Assembly (NCBI RefSeq): GCF_017591425.1
Contig: NW_024465777.1
Location: 2,232,001 to 2,296,000 of the forward strand
Source of the DNA: Ochotona curzoniae
Taxonomy: Eukaryota; Chordata; Mammalia; Lagomorpha; Ochotonidae
Reading direction: 5' to 3'
Length of the DNA: 64,000 nucleotides
The translations under genes and the position numbers were made by a program. Of this stretch, positions 44,122 through 54,429 are shown one piece after another (the first letter of the stretch is position 1; each line of letters begins with the position of its first letter). The notes below the pieces were generated by a model that ran no database searches, was not told the origin of the DNA, and saw only the letters and a list, made by a program, of their open reading frames with translations.

Positions 44122-44173
<52 letters not shown>

Positions 44174-44195
44174 CAAGTAAAAAAAAATTATTCTT
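43930..44195 (+). mobile_element. C-type SINE, plus strand, with long (TC)n
   Basis: 'gctgtgcctgattaggcctg' to 'ctgcctttcaagtaaaaaaa'. The pyrimidine block has expanded to (TC)n at 44124-44167. Confidence 0.8.
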
Positions 44196-44209
44196 AATTT
44201 TTCTTTCTT

Positions 44210-44573
44210 TTTTTTAAGATTTATTCATTTTTATTGGAAAGACAGATCCGATTTATTGATTTATTGGCAAGGCAGATTTACAGAGAGCGAGAAGGAGAGA
44301 CAGAGAGAAAAGACCTTTCATTCGCTGGTTTACTCTCCAGGTGGTTGCAGTGGCCAAGTTGATTCGATCTGAAGCCAGGAGCCCCGAGCCGCTTCCAAGT
44401 CTTCCATGTGGGTGCAGGGTCCCAAGGGTTTTTAGACCACCCTCCACTGCTTTCCCAGGTCACAAGCAAGGAACTGAAAGGGAAGTGGAGCAGCCAGGAT
44501 GCGAATCAGCATCCGTATGGGATCCCAGTGCTTGTAAGGCAGGGATTTAGCCATTGAACCACCACTCTGGGCC
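44210..44573 (-). mobile_element. C-type SINE, minus strand, with duplicated tail segment
   Basis: Near 44220-44250 and 44250-44282 the segment 'atttattggcaaggcagatt' occurs twice with changes. The body continues to 'gaaccaccactctgggccc'. Confidence 0.9.
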
Positions 44574-44870
44574 CAAGAAATATTTTTTTTAAAAGGTAAA
44601 AATGTTCAGTTTTGAAAACAGGTGTTAAGGATGCACAGTGTGGCTGCCTGATTGGCAGCCTGTGGAGACGTGTCAACTGTGGTGATAAATACAGCCGTTT
44701 GCCACGTTGCTGAAGCCCCCAATCCCCTCTGGATTCAGCCCACCCAAGGCCCTCCCACTTCTGGAAAGACTGGCCCTGGACTTGGATTCCTTCTGATGAA
44801 TACCTGGAACTGAGTCAGAAGGCAGCACAATTTAAGGCTTTGAATTCCTGTTCCCAAAATGTCATGCAAG

Positions 44871-45176
44871 GGCCCAGCACTGTGGCCTAGCAGCTAAAGT
44901 CCTCACCTTGAACGTACCGGGATCCCATATGGGCGCCGGTTCTGGTCCCGACGGTTCCACTTCCCATCCAGCTCCCTGCCTGTGGCCTGGGAAAGCAGCC
45001 CAGGATAGCACAAAGCCTTGGGATCCTGCACCCGCATGGGAGACCTGGAGGAGCTCTGGGCTCCTGGCTTCAACTGGCACAGCACCGGCCGTTGTGCTCA
45101 CTTGGGGAGTGAATCATCAGATGAAGATCTTCCTCTCTGTATATCTGACTTTGTAGTAAATAAATAAATAAATAAA
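44871..45176 (+). mobile_element. C-type SINE, plus strand, young
   Basis: 'gggcccagcactgtggccta' to 'aaataaataaataaataaag'. Part of the pyrimidine block is missing ('cctctctgtatatctgac'). Confidence 0.95.
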
Positions 45177-45244
45177 GGAAGGAAGGAGGGGAAAGAAAGA
45201 AAAAAACCTCGAAGGTAAAAAATATATAGATGTATTGTTTTAAT

Positions 45245-45314
45245 TTGCATTTTTTTTAAAAAATTAGGAAATCAGAGCAATAGACACAGACAAATAGATG
45301 GACAATGGATAGAT

Positions 45315-45368
<54 letters not shown>

Positions 45369-45615
45369 AGCTAATCCCATTCACTGATTCACTCCCCAAA
45401 TACCGGCAACACTGCAACATCCAGGGCTGGACCAGGCCGGAGCCAGGAGCCAGGAACTCAGGCGGAATCTCCCACACACGATGCAGGCACCAACACACTT
45501 GCGTCTCTACTCACTGCCTCCCAGGGTTTGCAACAGCAGGAAGCTGGACTGGAAGCAGTGCTGAGACTTGAAGCCAACACCGTCCCCCCGACATGGGGTG
45601 TGCGCCCCTCAAGCA
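45245..45615 (-). mobile_element. C-type SINE, minus strand, carrying (GATA)n
   Basis: 'cattcactgattcactcccc' to 'catggggtgtgcgcccctca' is an old minus-strand body. The block before it, normally GA-rich, is a (GATA)n array. Confidence 0.8.
45309..45369. repeat. (GATA)n microsatellite
   Basis: About 14 nearly perfect GATA units, within the SINE at 45245-45615. Confidence 0.98.
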
Positions 45616-46040
45616 CTGTTCCAGAGAGTCCCCGTAGTGGTAGTAGATACCCTCTGGGTTTCTGGGCTCTCTGTCTGCTTCTTATTGTTTTAAAAGAGAT
45701 CTTTGCATCGTAAAGGAAGCAGCCACATAAACTCTCCTCAATTCCAGAACAAACTTGGGCATTGCCTTTTCTGTTGAGCCAAGAAAAAGGAGTGATTTTT
45801 ACTCAGTCCAAAAAAACAAAACAAAAAATAATTAATAGGAAAAATCTTAAGACGAGACAGAAAACGAGCTCTGTGGAGAAGTTCTGGGTGCTTTTAGTTT
45901 GGACAGCTCTCCAGTCTGCGGGCAGGCCACCACATCCTTCTGTCCCCAGGATGTCTGGACCAGGGCCCATCGCATGCTGCCATCTTCTGGCCCGCTGTGA
46001 TGTGGGGCCGAGCTGTGCTCACGTCAGCAAGTCCCAGCCT
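45616..46040. other. unplaced sequence, no gene seen
   Basis: No repeat or exon recognised. Confidence 0.3.
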
Positions 46041-46044
46041 GCTG

Positions 46045-46240
46045 GCGTCTCTCCAGCGCCTGACTCATGGTGTCCTTGCCACTCAGCACCGTGTGCCCCT
46101 GCACAAGTCGCTTAGCTTCTCTGGGCTTCCGTTTCTGACTCTTGGAAATGGGGAAAATGTTCCCTCCCTGTCAAGGACTGCTGCTGAGGATGGACAAGGT
46201 CATGGGTACCAAAGCATGAAGAGTACCAGGCAGGGGGCAG
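46045..46240 (+). mobile_element. MIR SINE fragment
   Basis: 'gcacaagtcgcttagcttct' + 'ctgggcttccgtttctgact' and 'ggaaatggggaaaatgttcc' are a plus-strand MIR. Confidence 0.75.
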
Positions 46241-46537
46241 GTGATGAAGGGACACTGGACAAATTCAAAACCCACGGCTCTTTTCCATCCACTGTGTTCT
46301 GGTGTTTGCATGTCTGTGCTTATGCTGAGCTTATGTGATTTTTTTTTTTTTCAAAGAGAAAATGTTCTCAGCCTTTCAGGAAAGTCACAAACCAGGCTCC
46401 TTTGCTTCAGACTGGCTGTCTCCTCCACTCAGGCAACGGGGCTGGGTGAAGCCACCAATAGATTTTGCCTCTCCCAGTCATGGTCCCAAACACCTGTAGA
46501 AACTCCATAACTGACCCTAAATCCCAAAAATCAGATC

Positions 46538-46828
46538 CTGGGGGCAGGTGTTTGGCCTGACGGTTAAGATACCACTTCGGACGCCTGCATCCCATATTGG
46601 AGTGCCTGGGTTTGAGTCCCAAGTTTGCTCCCAAATCCAGCTGCCTGGCTGAGGTGCACCCTGGGAAGCAGCAGGAGACGGCCAAGTGGTTGGGCCCCTT
46701 CCACCCACGAGGGAGACGCCGATGGAGTTCCTGGCTCCTGGCTGGCCCATTTCTGGCTATTGTGGTCCTTTGGAGAGTGAAATAGCAGCCAGGAGATCCT
46801 GTCTGTCCCTCCAGCTTCCAAATAACAT
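46538..46828 (+). mobile_element. C-type SINE, plus strand, old
   Basis: 'gggggcaggtgtttggcctg' to 'ccagcttccaaataacatga'. Confidence 0.85.
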
Positions 46829-47059
46829 GAATGTGGAGTAATCCTAGGAGCTCATCGCATCTGTCCTCTGGCTGGAGTTCTTGGAGAGCCCGGGACATGG
46901 GTACAGAGCTCACAAAAAGAGTCGGCGCTAGGGGAGATGCCTTACTTGGCTCAACCTCTGCCAAGTTTCATAGAGGGGAGGCTGGGGTACATACTTGGTC
47001 CATGCCCATGCCACTGCCAGAACTCACCCTTCTAGGATCCTTCAAGTTCAAGAGCAGCT

Positions 47060-47232
47060 GTCCGTTTGAACTTTCGGTGATGAAGGAAATGTCCTCCACC
47101 CATGCTGTGCAGTATGCTGCCTACTGGCAGTAGGATTTGAGATGGCTGCTGTGGTTGTTGTCACTTATTTCAATTAGCTTTAAGTGGTCACATATGGCTA
47201 GTGGCTACTACCTCAGAACAGCCCTATAGCCC
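47060..47232 (+). mobile_element. MER5-like hAT-Charlie fossil
   Basis: 'cggtgatgaaggaaatgtcc', 'cagtatgctgcctactggca' and 'ggtcacatatggctagtggc' + 'tactacctcagaacagccct' follow MER5A order on the plus strand. Confidence 0.65.
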
Positions 47233-47244
47233 TTTGATTCTTTC

Positions 47245-47290
47245 TCTCTTTTTTTAAACATTCATTGATTTATCTCAAAGGCAGAATTGC

Positions 47291-47326
<36 letters not shown>

Positions 47327-47559
47327 CCACATTCCAAAAGGCTGCAGCAGCCAGAGCTGGACAGGGCTGAAGCCAGGAGCTTCTTCTGGGTTTCCCACAC
47401 AGGTGCAGAGGTCCAAGACCTGGAGCCATCCTCCATTGCCTTTGCCAAGCACACCAACAAGAAGATAGACTGGAAGCAGAGCAGCCAGGATTCAGATGGG
47501 AGCTTCGATATGGGATGCTAGCATTGCAAGCCATGGCTTAACCCACTGTGCCAACCCCA
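47245..47559 (-). mobile_element. C-type SINE, minus strand, with (GA)n
   Basis: 'gatttatctcaaaggcagaa' to 'acccactgtgccaacccc'. The GA block has grown to (GA)n at 47294-47324. Confidence 0.9.
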
Positions 47560-47589
47560 AAGATTCTCTTTGAAAAGGAGTAGACATTG

Positions 47590-47925
47590 GGCCCAGCGGT
47601 ATGGCCTAGTGGCTAAAGTCCTCGCCTTGAACGTACCGGGATCCCATATGGGCGCCGGTTCTAATCCCAGCAGCTCCACTTCCCATCCAGCTCCCTGCTT
47701 GTGGCCTGGGAAAGCAGTTGAGGACGGCCCAAAGCTTGGGACCCTGCACCTGCATGGGATACCCAGAAGAGGTTCCTGGTTCCCAGCTTCAGATCGGCAC
47801 AGCACCGGCCGTTGTGCTCACTTGGGGAGTGAATCATCGGATGGAAGACCTTCCTCTCTGTCTCTCCTCCTCTCTGTATATCTGACTTTGTAATAAAATA
47901 AATAAATCTTTAAAAAAAAAGAAAG
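47590..47925 (+). mobile_element. C-type SINE, plus strand, young, full length
   Basis: A perfect 17-base TSD, AAAAGGAGTAGACATTG, flanks it at 47573-47589 and 47926-47942. It starts 'ggcccagcggtatggcctag'. It is a good reference copy. Confidence 0.97.
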
Positions 47926-48149
47926 AAAAGGAGTAGACATTGAGTCCTCATGAAATAAGTAATTAAATACATAAAAAGAGACAGTTCATGCAAGAAGACA
48001 CATGTAGGAAATTATTGCTTTGTAAAAGCATCAATTTTGATGGCAATTAAAGAAATATGAAACAGAAGTACTTTAAGCCATCTCCTTTTTGCCCATTAAA
48101 TTAATGAAGGTAAGAGATGTCAATTACACCATTGACTCTGCATAGCCCG

Positions 48150-48345
48150 TGGAGCATTCTCAGACTGCCTGGCCTTAAATCCTGGCTCCGTCCCTCAGGG
48201 CCTGTGAGGCCTTGGACGAAGAAACTCTGAGGACTTCAGTTTCTTTTTCTGTTAAAAGGGTTGTACATCAGGACCCGGTGCGCAGGGTGTGTCTGAGGGC
48301 CAAATGCAGCAGTGCACATGGAGGCTCAACACTGGGCCTGCCGTG
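48150..48345 (+). mobile_element. MIR SINE fragment
   Basis: 'aaatcctggctccgtccctc', 'cttcagtttctttttctgtt' + 'aaaagggttgtacatcagga' give a plus-strand MIR. Confidence 0.75.
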
Positions 48346-49005
48346 TGCTCAGTGCTCAGTATCTATGCACTGGGCTTGTTCTCTGCCTTTCAGATCCGGC
48401 TCCAATGGCCCAGCTGTGAAAGGTTGGAACCACAGCTGCCTCTCAGCTCTCTTTGGTTCCAAAGCTGTCCTCCTCGCTCACTCCCTGCGTGGAGTCAGCT
48501 CCTGGGAACCCCTTCTTCCCTGCTGCCCCTTCCCTACACCCCTGCTTCTGGCATCACTGAGTCCCTGAATTCTTCCGGCCTCAGATTGGGCATTGTCCAT
48601 GCACAGGGCCACACCATGGCGAGGTCCTGGGACTTACGGGTGTCCGGGAATTTCCTTGGGCTGACCTTGGAGAGGCAGCTCACCTCACGCTGAGTGACAG
48701 TGGCATCCTGGCCCCTGGAAAGAAGAGAGACAGGGAGGTGAGGCTGGTGATGGGGAAGAGAAGGTGGAAGAAGAGAGCACCTTTGGAGATGAAGAAAGCA
48801 GTGATGGCAACAGAGCAGAGATGGGAAACGGGAGAGCGAGAAGGGGGATGGGCACAAGGGGTCAGTCTGTTTTCTGCTGCTGCCGATACAAGACCCAGAG
48901 CTGACAAGTGAGAGAGAGAGAGAGAGGGGTTATTTTTAATCTGGGCCACGGTCAAAGTGGCCAGTTCCCAGGGGATGCAGGGTATCACATGGCCAGAGAC
49001 AGGGA
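48346..49005. other. unplaced sequence, no gene seen
   Basis: No exon recognised. A short GA run is at about 48910-48928. Confidence 0.3.
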
Positions 49006-49036
<31 letters not shown>

Positions 49037-49043
49037 CACGCAC
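49006..49043. repeat. (TG)n into CGCGCATGCGCAC alternating tract
   Basis: A GT run passes into gcgcgcatgcgcacacgcac. It is a 38-base strictly or nearly alternating purine-pyrimidine stretch, a sequence class known to favour Z-DNA. Confidence 0.9.
49025..49036. promoter_or_regulatory. NRF1-type motif
   Basis: CGCGCATGCGCA is a full match to the NRF1 consensus YGCGCAYGCGCR. It sits inside the alternating tract, so it may simply be microsatellite drift. No CpG island surrounds it. Confidence 0.45.
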
Positions 49044-49314
49044 TAGTATGAGAGTATATCCTGGTCTCCTCTGGGTGTCAGCACCCAGAGGCCTTGTCAC
49101 CAAACGCCAACCCCAGATGCCTCATAACGTAGATCCAACTCTGGCAAGGGTTTTAGAGGAAAGGGATAACGAAAGAGGGCCATTGACGGCAGGGAGAGGG
49201 GTGAGGAAAGTAGAAGCCACCCTGGAGCTCTCACCCCATAGCCTGGCAGCACCCACTCCTCAGCCTTCATCCTCACCCTCTCCAGGCAACCCAGGCTGGG
49301 GCTGGCAATCCCCA

Positions 49315-49405
49315 TCCGCTCAATGAGAACACTGAGCAGACAGCGGCCAGGGGACTTGCCCAGCATCGCTCAGCTTGGAAAGCACCATGATTGGAGTCTG
49401 AGCTG
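49315..49405 (-). mobile_element. MIR SINE fragment
   Basis: 'gaacactgagcagacagcgg' + 'ccaggggacttgcccagcat' is a minus-strand MIR core. Confidence 0.6.
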
Positions 49406-49407
49406 CA

Positions 49408-49510
49408 GGGTAGGCTTTGTGGCACAGCAGGTGAAGCCACTGTTTGGAACATCCACATTCTATATGAGAGCACCTGAGACTGGCTTGTTTTCTTGCCTTG
49501 ACTCAACTGC
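49408..49510 (+). mobile_element. C-type SINE, 5' fragment
   Basis: 'gtaggctttgtggcacagca' + 'ggtgaagccactgtttggaa' is the head only. Confidence 0.65.
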
Positions 49511-49844
49511 GAGTTAAGGCAGTTGACCGAGTGCTGTTAGAAGCAGGAGGAAGGGTTTTCTGCCCAGGGACCCCAGGTAACCTTCAGGAAGAGTGACTGC
49601 TGGGTTGCGCCTCAGAGGACAGGAAAGGTGGCCATGTACCAGTCAGGGGAGTAATAGGAGGGTGCGCTGTGTGGTTCTTTCTTAACATAGGTATTTATTT
49701 GAAAAGCAGAGAGAGAAATACAAAGCTAAGCAGAGAGATTGTCTATCCACTGGTTCACTGGCAAAATGCCCGCAACAGCCCTACTAGGTCAGGTCAGAGC
49801 CAGGAGCCAGGAAATCTCTCCAAGTCCCAGGAACCCAAGTTCTT

Positions 49845-50518
49845 TTTTTTTTTTTTTTTTAAGATTCATTTATTTGGGGCCTCCACGATGGCTCGCTGGC
49901 TCACCCTCCACTTGCAAATGCCTCCCATATGGGTGCCAGTTCATGTCCCAGCTGTTCCACTTCCCTTTCATCTCTGTGCTTGTGGCTTGCAAAAGCACTG
50001 GAAGATGGCCCAAAGCCTTGGGACCCTGCACCTGCATAGAAGATTTGCAGGAGGCTTCAGGTTTTAGATTGGCTCAGCTCTGGTTGTCGTGGTCATTTGG
50101 GGAATGATCTAGCAGATGGAAGATCTTTGTCTCTCTTCTCTGTAAATCTGCTTTTTTAATAAAATAAAAAAGAATCTTTTTAAGAAGATGCATCTAATTT
50201 TTATTGGAAAGGCAGTGGTTTTACAGAGCAAGAAGAAGACACAGAAAGATCTTTCATCTACTGGTTCACAACCCACCCCCCCAATTGGCTGGAATGACCA
50301 GAGCTGAGGTAATCTGAAGCTGGGAGCCAGGAACTTCTTCCCATCCTCCCACATGGGTGTGGGAACCCAAGGCTTTGGACCATCCTCCACTGCTTCCCCA
50401 GGCAATAAGCAGAGAGCTGGATCAGAAGTCGAGCAGCAGGGACATGAATTGGTACCCATACGGTATGCCGGTGCTTGAAGGCAAAAGATTAGCATGCTGT
50501 GCCACTGCGCTGGTGCCA
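49845..50518 (-). mobile_element. second-level C-type SINE, minus strand, itself split
   Basis: Its T-rich head and 'aagattcatttatttgggg' lie at 49845-49878. The body resumes at about 50175 ('ttttattggaaaggcagtgg') and ends 'ctgcgctggtgcc'. The TSD of the host SINE flanks it. Confidence 0.85.
49877..50175 (+). mobile_element. third-level C-type SINE, plus strand
   Basis: 'ggggcctccacgatggctcg' to 'taaatctgcttttttaataa', inserted in the A-rich end of the second-level SINE. Confidence 0.88.
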
Positions 50519-50594
50519 AGGAACCCAAGTTCTTAAGCTATCATCTGCTGCCCTCCCAGGTGCATAAGTAGGAAGGTGGGATCAGAAGTGGAAC

Positions 50595-52160
50595 AGTCCC
50601 ACCAGCATGAGCTGGAAATGGGGGCAGGTTGAGAGGAGCCAGGTTGCAGTACCCACCGGTGAATCCCAAAGTTAGACAGGCCATGCCAAACCAGACTGCA
50701 GTTCCCACCAGCACACATAAGACCTAGAGGGAAGTGGTGAGTTCCCCTGCTGGACCATTGATCCACTGCTAAGCGTGGGAGCTGGACTTGGGGCAGACCA
50801 GGCTGGGGAGGGCTATAAAACCCGTTGGCCTGCATATGAACTTGGACAGCCAGGCTGGGTTGAATGACCATTTCTACTGGGGGATGCATGAGCCAGAGTG
50901 AGTGCAGGCTGGTTGGGCCTTGCCACAGTATCAGCTACCAATGGGGAGTAAGGGAAAGTCCTCTCAGGTAAGACTGAAGATCCACCTGGAAAGTGCAAGA
51001 TCTGGGACTGGGAGTGGGCCTAGTAGGGAAACTGTGAACACCCCTCTGATGGGCTGCAGCTCCCACCGTTGAGCAAGAGAATCAGGGCTGGGAGCAGGCC
51101 TGGTTGGACAGGTGGTAGCACTCACCAGCATAAGTGTGGGCTGGATAGTGAGGTTGGTTGGGCTGAGCTGGGCTATAGCACCCATTGGTGTGTACAAGAG
51201 CAAAATAGAATGTGGGTGAGATGGATTATCCCAGTCTGTTGCACACACCAGCATGGACCTGGTGGGTGTTATCAGGGATCGCTCTGACTAGGCTGTAGTT
51301 TAGACTGGTGTGTATGAGGGCTGAGTGTCTGGTGGGCAGTGTTAGGTTGGGACACAGCATCCATTGGTTTGCTATATGAGATGGCCAAAACTGAATGGAC
51401 CAGCTGAACCAAATGGACCAAAACTGAACTGTAACCAGCAGTGTATATGTATAGGCTGATGTGGGTGCTGAGCCAGACCCCACAATGGCTGGCACGCTCA
51501 GGAGTCAGGTTGGAGATCATCTCTGGCAAGGTTTTAACTGGACCCCTGGACTCAAAACTCAGACCATAGGGAAAATCACAGGATTTGTGGTCTGACCTTG
51601 GAATACACATATCAGAACTGGGCCTACTCGGTTTCTGAAGCTGGTGCTGTGGATGGCAAGCCCAGAAGCACATAGGGGACATCACAGCTCACGGAGGCCT
51701 GCAGAGGACATCTAGTACCATGGCAGACGATGGAGGGCAGAACAAATTGGACAACTCTCTTGGCCAAGCTTTGATAGCAAGTACCTGGGTGAGTGGAAAC
51801 CAAGATGGATTATGTCAGCCAAAGGACCTTGGAGGATTTCCTCATTCTTGGAGCACCAAAATCAACAGCATCTCAGAACTGTCAAAACCACTTAAGCAGT
51901 ATCCTTGGAACATGCTCCATATTGGGGACTCTGGAATGACATCTGGTAGCCAGCCCCCATCCTCGGATACTGATGTTGTTGGGCTGCTGGGAGTGGCCCT
52001 TCCTCCCAACACAGGAAGAAAAAAAAAAAACTTGGAAACAATTGTCTCATCCACTTTCCCCATTCCTGAACACTTCCTACCCTGATTGGTGGTCCATGTG
52101 GACATGCATCATTCTCAACTATGTAAACATCATCAAAAATAAAATAAATTTCCTTAAAAA
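50595..52160 (+). mobile_element. 1.57-kb retroposon with internal tandem repeat
   Basis: No open frame of note. The first 900 bases are degenerate units of about 50-65 bases, each starting near 'cccaccagcat' or 'cccattggtgtgt' and closing near 'gggctg...ctgcag'. The last 600 bases are not repeated and end 'atcatcaaaaataaaataaa' with an A-rich tail. The sequence agaagtggaacag before it (50584-50596) and aaagtggagcag after it (near 52164) look like a TSD. I infer a 5'-truncated LINE-1 3' end of a lagomorph family, but no ORF2 sequence is present to prove it. A non-autonomous composite element is the alternative. Confidence 0.55.
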
Positions 52161-52173
52161 CAAAAGTGGAGCA

Positions 52174-52455
52174 GCGGTGCCAGTGCTGCAGTGTAGCACA
52201 TTAAGCTGCCATCTGCAGTACTGTGGGTTGGACATGTGGTTGCTTTGTTTCCAATCCAGCTCCCTGTTAATGTACATGGGGAAGCAGCAGAGCATGGCCC
52301 AAGCATTTGAAGCCTTGAACCCATATGGGAGATGTGGAAGAAGTTCCTGACTTCTGGTTAAAGTCTTGCCCAGCCTCCGCCGTTGTGGTCATTTGGGGTG
52401 TGAACCAGCGGGGAAGATTTCTTCTTCCTCTTTTTCTCACTCCCTCTTTGTTTGT
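52174..52455 (+). mobile_element. C-type SINE, plus strand, old
   Basis: 'ggtgccagtgctgcagtgta' to 'ctcactccctctttgtttg', inserted at the A-tail end of the 1.57-kb retroposon. Confidence 0.8.
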
Positions 52456-52774
52456 TTAAGATTTATTTTTATTTTTATTAGAAAGTCAGATATACAGAGA
52501 GAGAAGAGACAAAGATCTTCCATCTACTGGTTCACTCCCCAAGTGGCTGCCATGGCCAGAGCTGAGATGATCCAAAGCCAGGAACCAGGAGCTTCCCCTG
52601 GGTCTCCCATGTGGGTGGATGGTCCTAAGGCTTTGGGCCGTCCTCAACTGCTTTCCTATGCCACAAGCAGGCAGCTGAAAGGAAGTGGAGCAGCCGGGAC
52701 ACGAACCAGTGCCCATATGGTATCCCAGCATGTGCAAGGCAAGGATGTTAGCCACTAGGGTACCACACCAGGCC
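52456..52774 (-). mobile_element. C-type SINE, minus strand, young
   Basis: 'agaaagtcagatatacagag' to 'agggtaccacaccaggcc'. Tail to tail with the previous SINE. Confidence 0.92.
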
Positions 52775-52904
52775 AAAATAAATTTTTTTTTAAGTGAAAT
52801 TGTGTGAGTGCTATAGTTTGTTATTGAGGACACTTGGAAGCTTTTTCATAAGTTGCCCTGTTACTCTCCCCTTTGACCCATGGTTTTTCTGGGAACTTTT
52901 TCTT

Positions 52905-53870
52905 GGTTGATTGACAACTTTGGAAAAAAGGAGGTCACCTTGAGCTTCCCCTTCTCACTTACGATGGACAGAGGCTCCCTCCGGCAGGCTTGGGTGCTGG
53001 ACTAGCTGAGGGGAGAACCAGAGATGACATCACCACTGACATTCTCTCTGGGAAAATTCAAGACTAAGAAATGGGGCCTGGTGCAGAAGCCTAAAGGTTA
53101 AAGTGCTCACCTTGAACACAGCAGGGTCCCACATGGGCACCGGTTCTAATCCGGCGCTCCTGCTTCTCATCCAGCTCCCTGCTTGTGGCCTGGGAAAGCA
53201 GTAGAGGACAGCCCAAGAGCTTGGGACCCTGTACCTGCATGTAGGAGACCTGGAAAGAAGCTCCTGGCTCCTGGCTTTGGATCGGCTCAGCTCTGACCTT
53301 TGAGGTCACTTGGGCAGTGAGTCATCAGATGGAAGATCTTCCTCTCTGTCTCTCCTCTCTGTATATCTGATTTTCCAATAAATCTAAAAAAAAAAAAAAA
53401 GACTAAGAAAGGCCCTGTCACCATCATCCACACCTGGGGTCACCATGACTAGCACAGGGGCCCCTTGTAGGCACTGCCAGCCTTGCTTTGTCCCTGCTCT
53501 GGGTGGGAGATGGGGGTCCCAGGCCACATCTGAGTTGGGGTGTCTACCCAAGCAAGCCTAACTATGCTGATCATGGCAAGCAGGGAAGGCCAGTTTGCAG
53601 CTGGCATCCCCAAGAATGGGCAGCTGTGGTGCCCCACACTGCTGGCCTGGGCACTGGGCTTGAAGCAGCTCATTATGGTGGTCTTGGAGATGGACCTCAG
53701 GGAGTTCAGTGGTGCCTGCTTGGAGGAGGCAAAGGCCTAGAGCAAGACTGATGACAACGCTGACACTGGACCCTCGGTGCCCACCTTGGCGAGCAGGAAG
53801 ACAATATGCAGGAACCTAGTAGTGAGGGAAGAGACGACTGGAGTAAGACCATTACACAGGACTTCCCCAG
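52905..53870 (+). pseudogene. EEF1A-family processed pseudogene A (split by a SINE)
   Basis: This is a decayed copy of translation elongation factor eEF1A, the GTPase that brings aminoacyl-tRNA to the ribosome. The order of matches runs from about residue 43 to 205 of the roughly 462-residue protein. Text at 52914-53060 corresponds to the helix before switch 1 ('acatcaccactgacattctc' is the GITIDISL stretch). After the SINE, 'tgtcaccatcatccacacct' is YVTIIDAP of the DAPGH box, and 53540-53740 translates to 'FAAGIPKNGQ' and 'LGLKQLI', against FEAGISKNGQ and LGVKQLI in the family. Further on, 'gacaacgctgacactggacc' and 'gacaatatgcaggaacctag' match YNPDTV and GDNMLEPS. Stops, frameshifts, a 75-base insertion (53450-53524) and the SINE (53072-53399) break it. 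No introns are evident, so a retrocopy. Neither end is complete, and EEF1A1 and EEF1A2 cannot be told apart with certainty. Confidence 0.85.
53072..53399 (+). mobile_element. C-type SINE inside pseudogene A
   Basis: 'ggggcctggtgcagaagcct' to an A tail. A perfect 11-base TSD, AGACTAAGAAA, lies at 53061-53071 and 53400-53410. Confidence 0.95.
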
Positions 53871-54036
53871 TCGGAAACCTGAACTCACCGTGGGACAGAT
53901 TACCCAGGACTTAGAGGCTGATGCTGTTTTATGGCAAGCTAATCCACAAGCCCCCACCCCTGGAATGCTGATTTTCAGGTAAATAAAATAAATCTTAAAA
54001 AAAAAAAAGAAAGAAAAGAAAAGATAAAGGAAAAGA

Positions 54037-54378
54037 GGGCCCAGTGTGGTGGCTTAGCAGGTAGGGTCCTTGCCTTGCATGCCCCGGGATCCCATTTGGG
54101 AACCAGTTCTAATTCCAGCAGCCACACTTCCCATCTAGCTCCCTGCTTGTGGCATGGGAAAACGTTCAAGGACAACCCAAGGACTTAGGACCCTGAACCT
54201 GTGTGAGAACCCAGAAGAGTTTCCTGGCTCCTGGATTTAGATCGGTGCAGCGCCAGCCATTGCAGTCACTTGGGGAGTAGGTCAACAGATGGAGGCTCTT
54301 CCTCTCTGTCTCTCCTCCTCTCTGTATATCTGACTTTCTAATAAAAAAAATAAAAAATAAGAAATTTTTTTAAAAAAA
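54037..54378 (+). mobile_element. C-type SINE, plus strand
   Basis: 'gggcccagtgtggtggctta' to 'tatctgactttctaataaaa'. Just upstream, 53975-54030 is a SINE-type A tail without a body. Confidence 0.92.
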
Positions 54379-54429
54379 AAGAAAAAAAAATCCAGGATTT
54401 ACAGCATGCTATGGGCTGTGCTTTGTACA

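Larger units (their letters stand above)
49680..50594 (-). mobile_element. old C-type SINE hosting two later SINEs
   Basis: The old minus-strand body (49685 to about 49844, 'ttatttgaaaagcagagaga') is interrupted and resumes at 50519 ('aggaacccaagttcttaagc') to about 50594. A 15-base TSD, GGAACCCAAGTTCTT, lies at 49830-49844 and 50520-50534. Confidence 0.85.
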
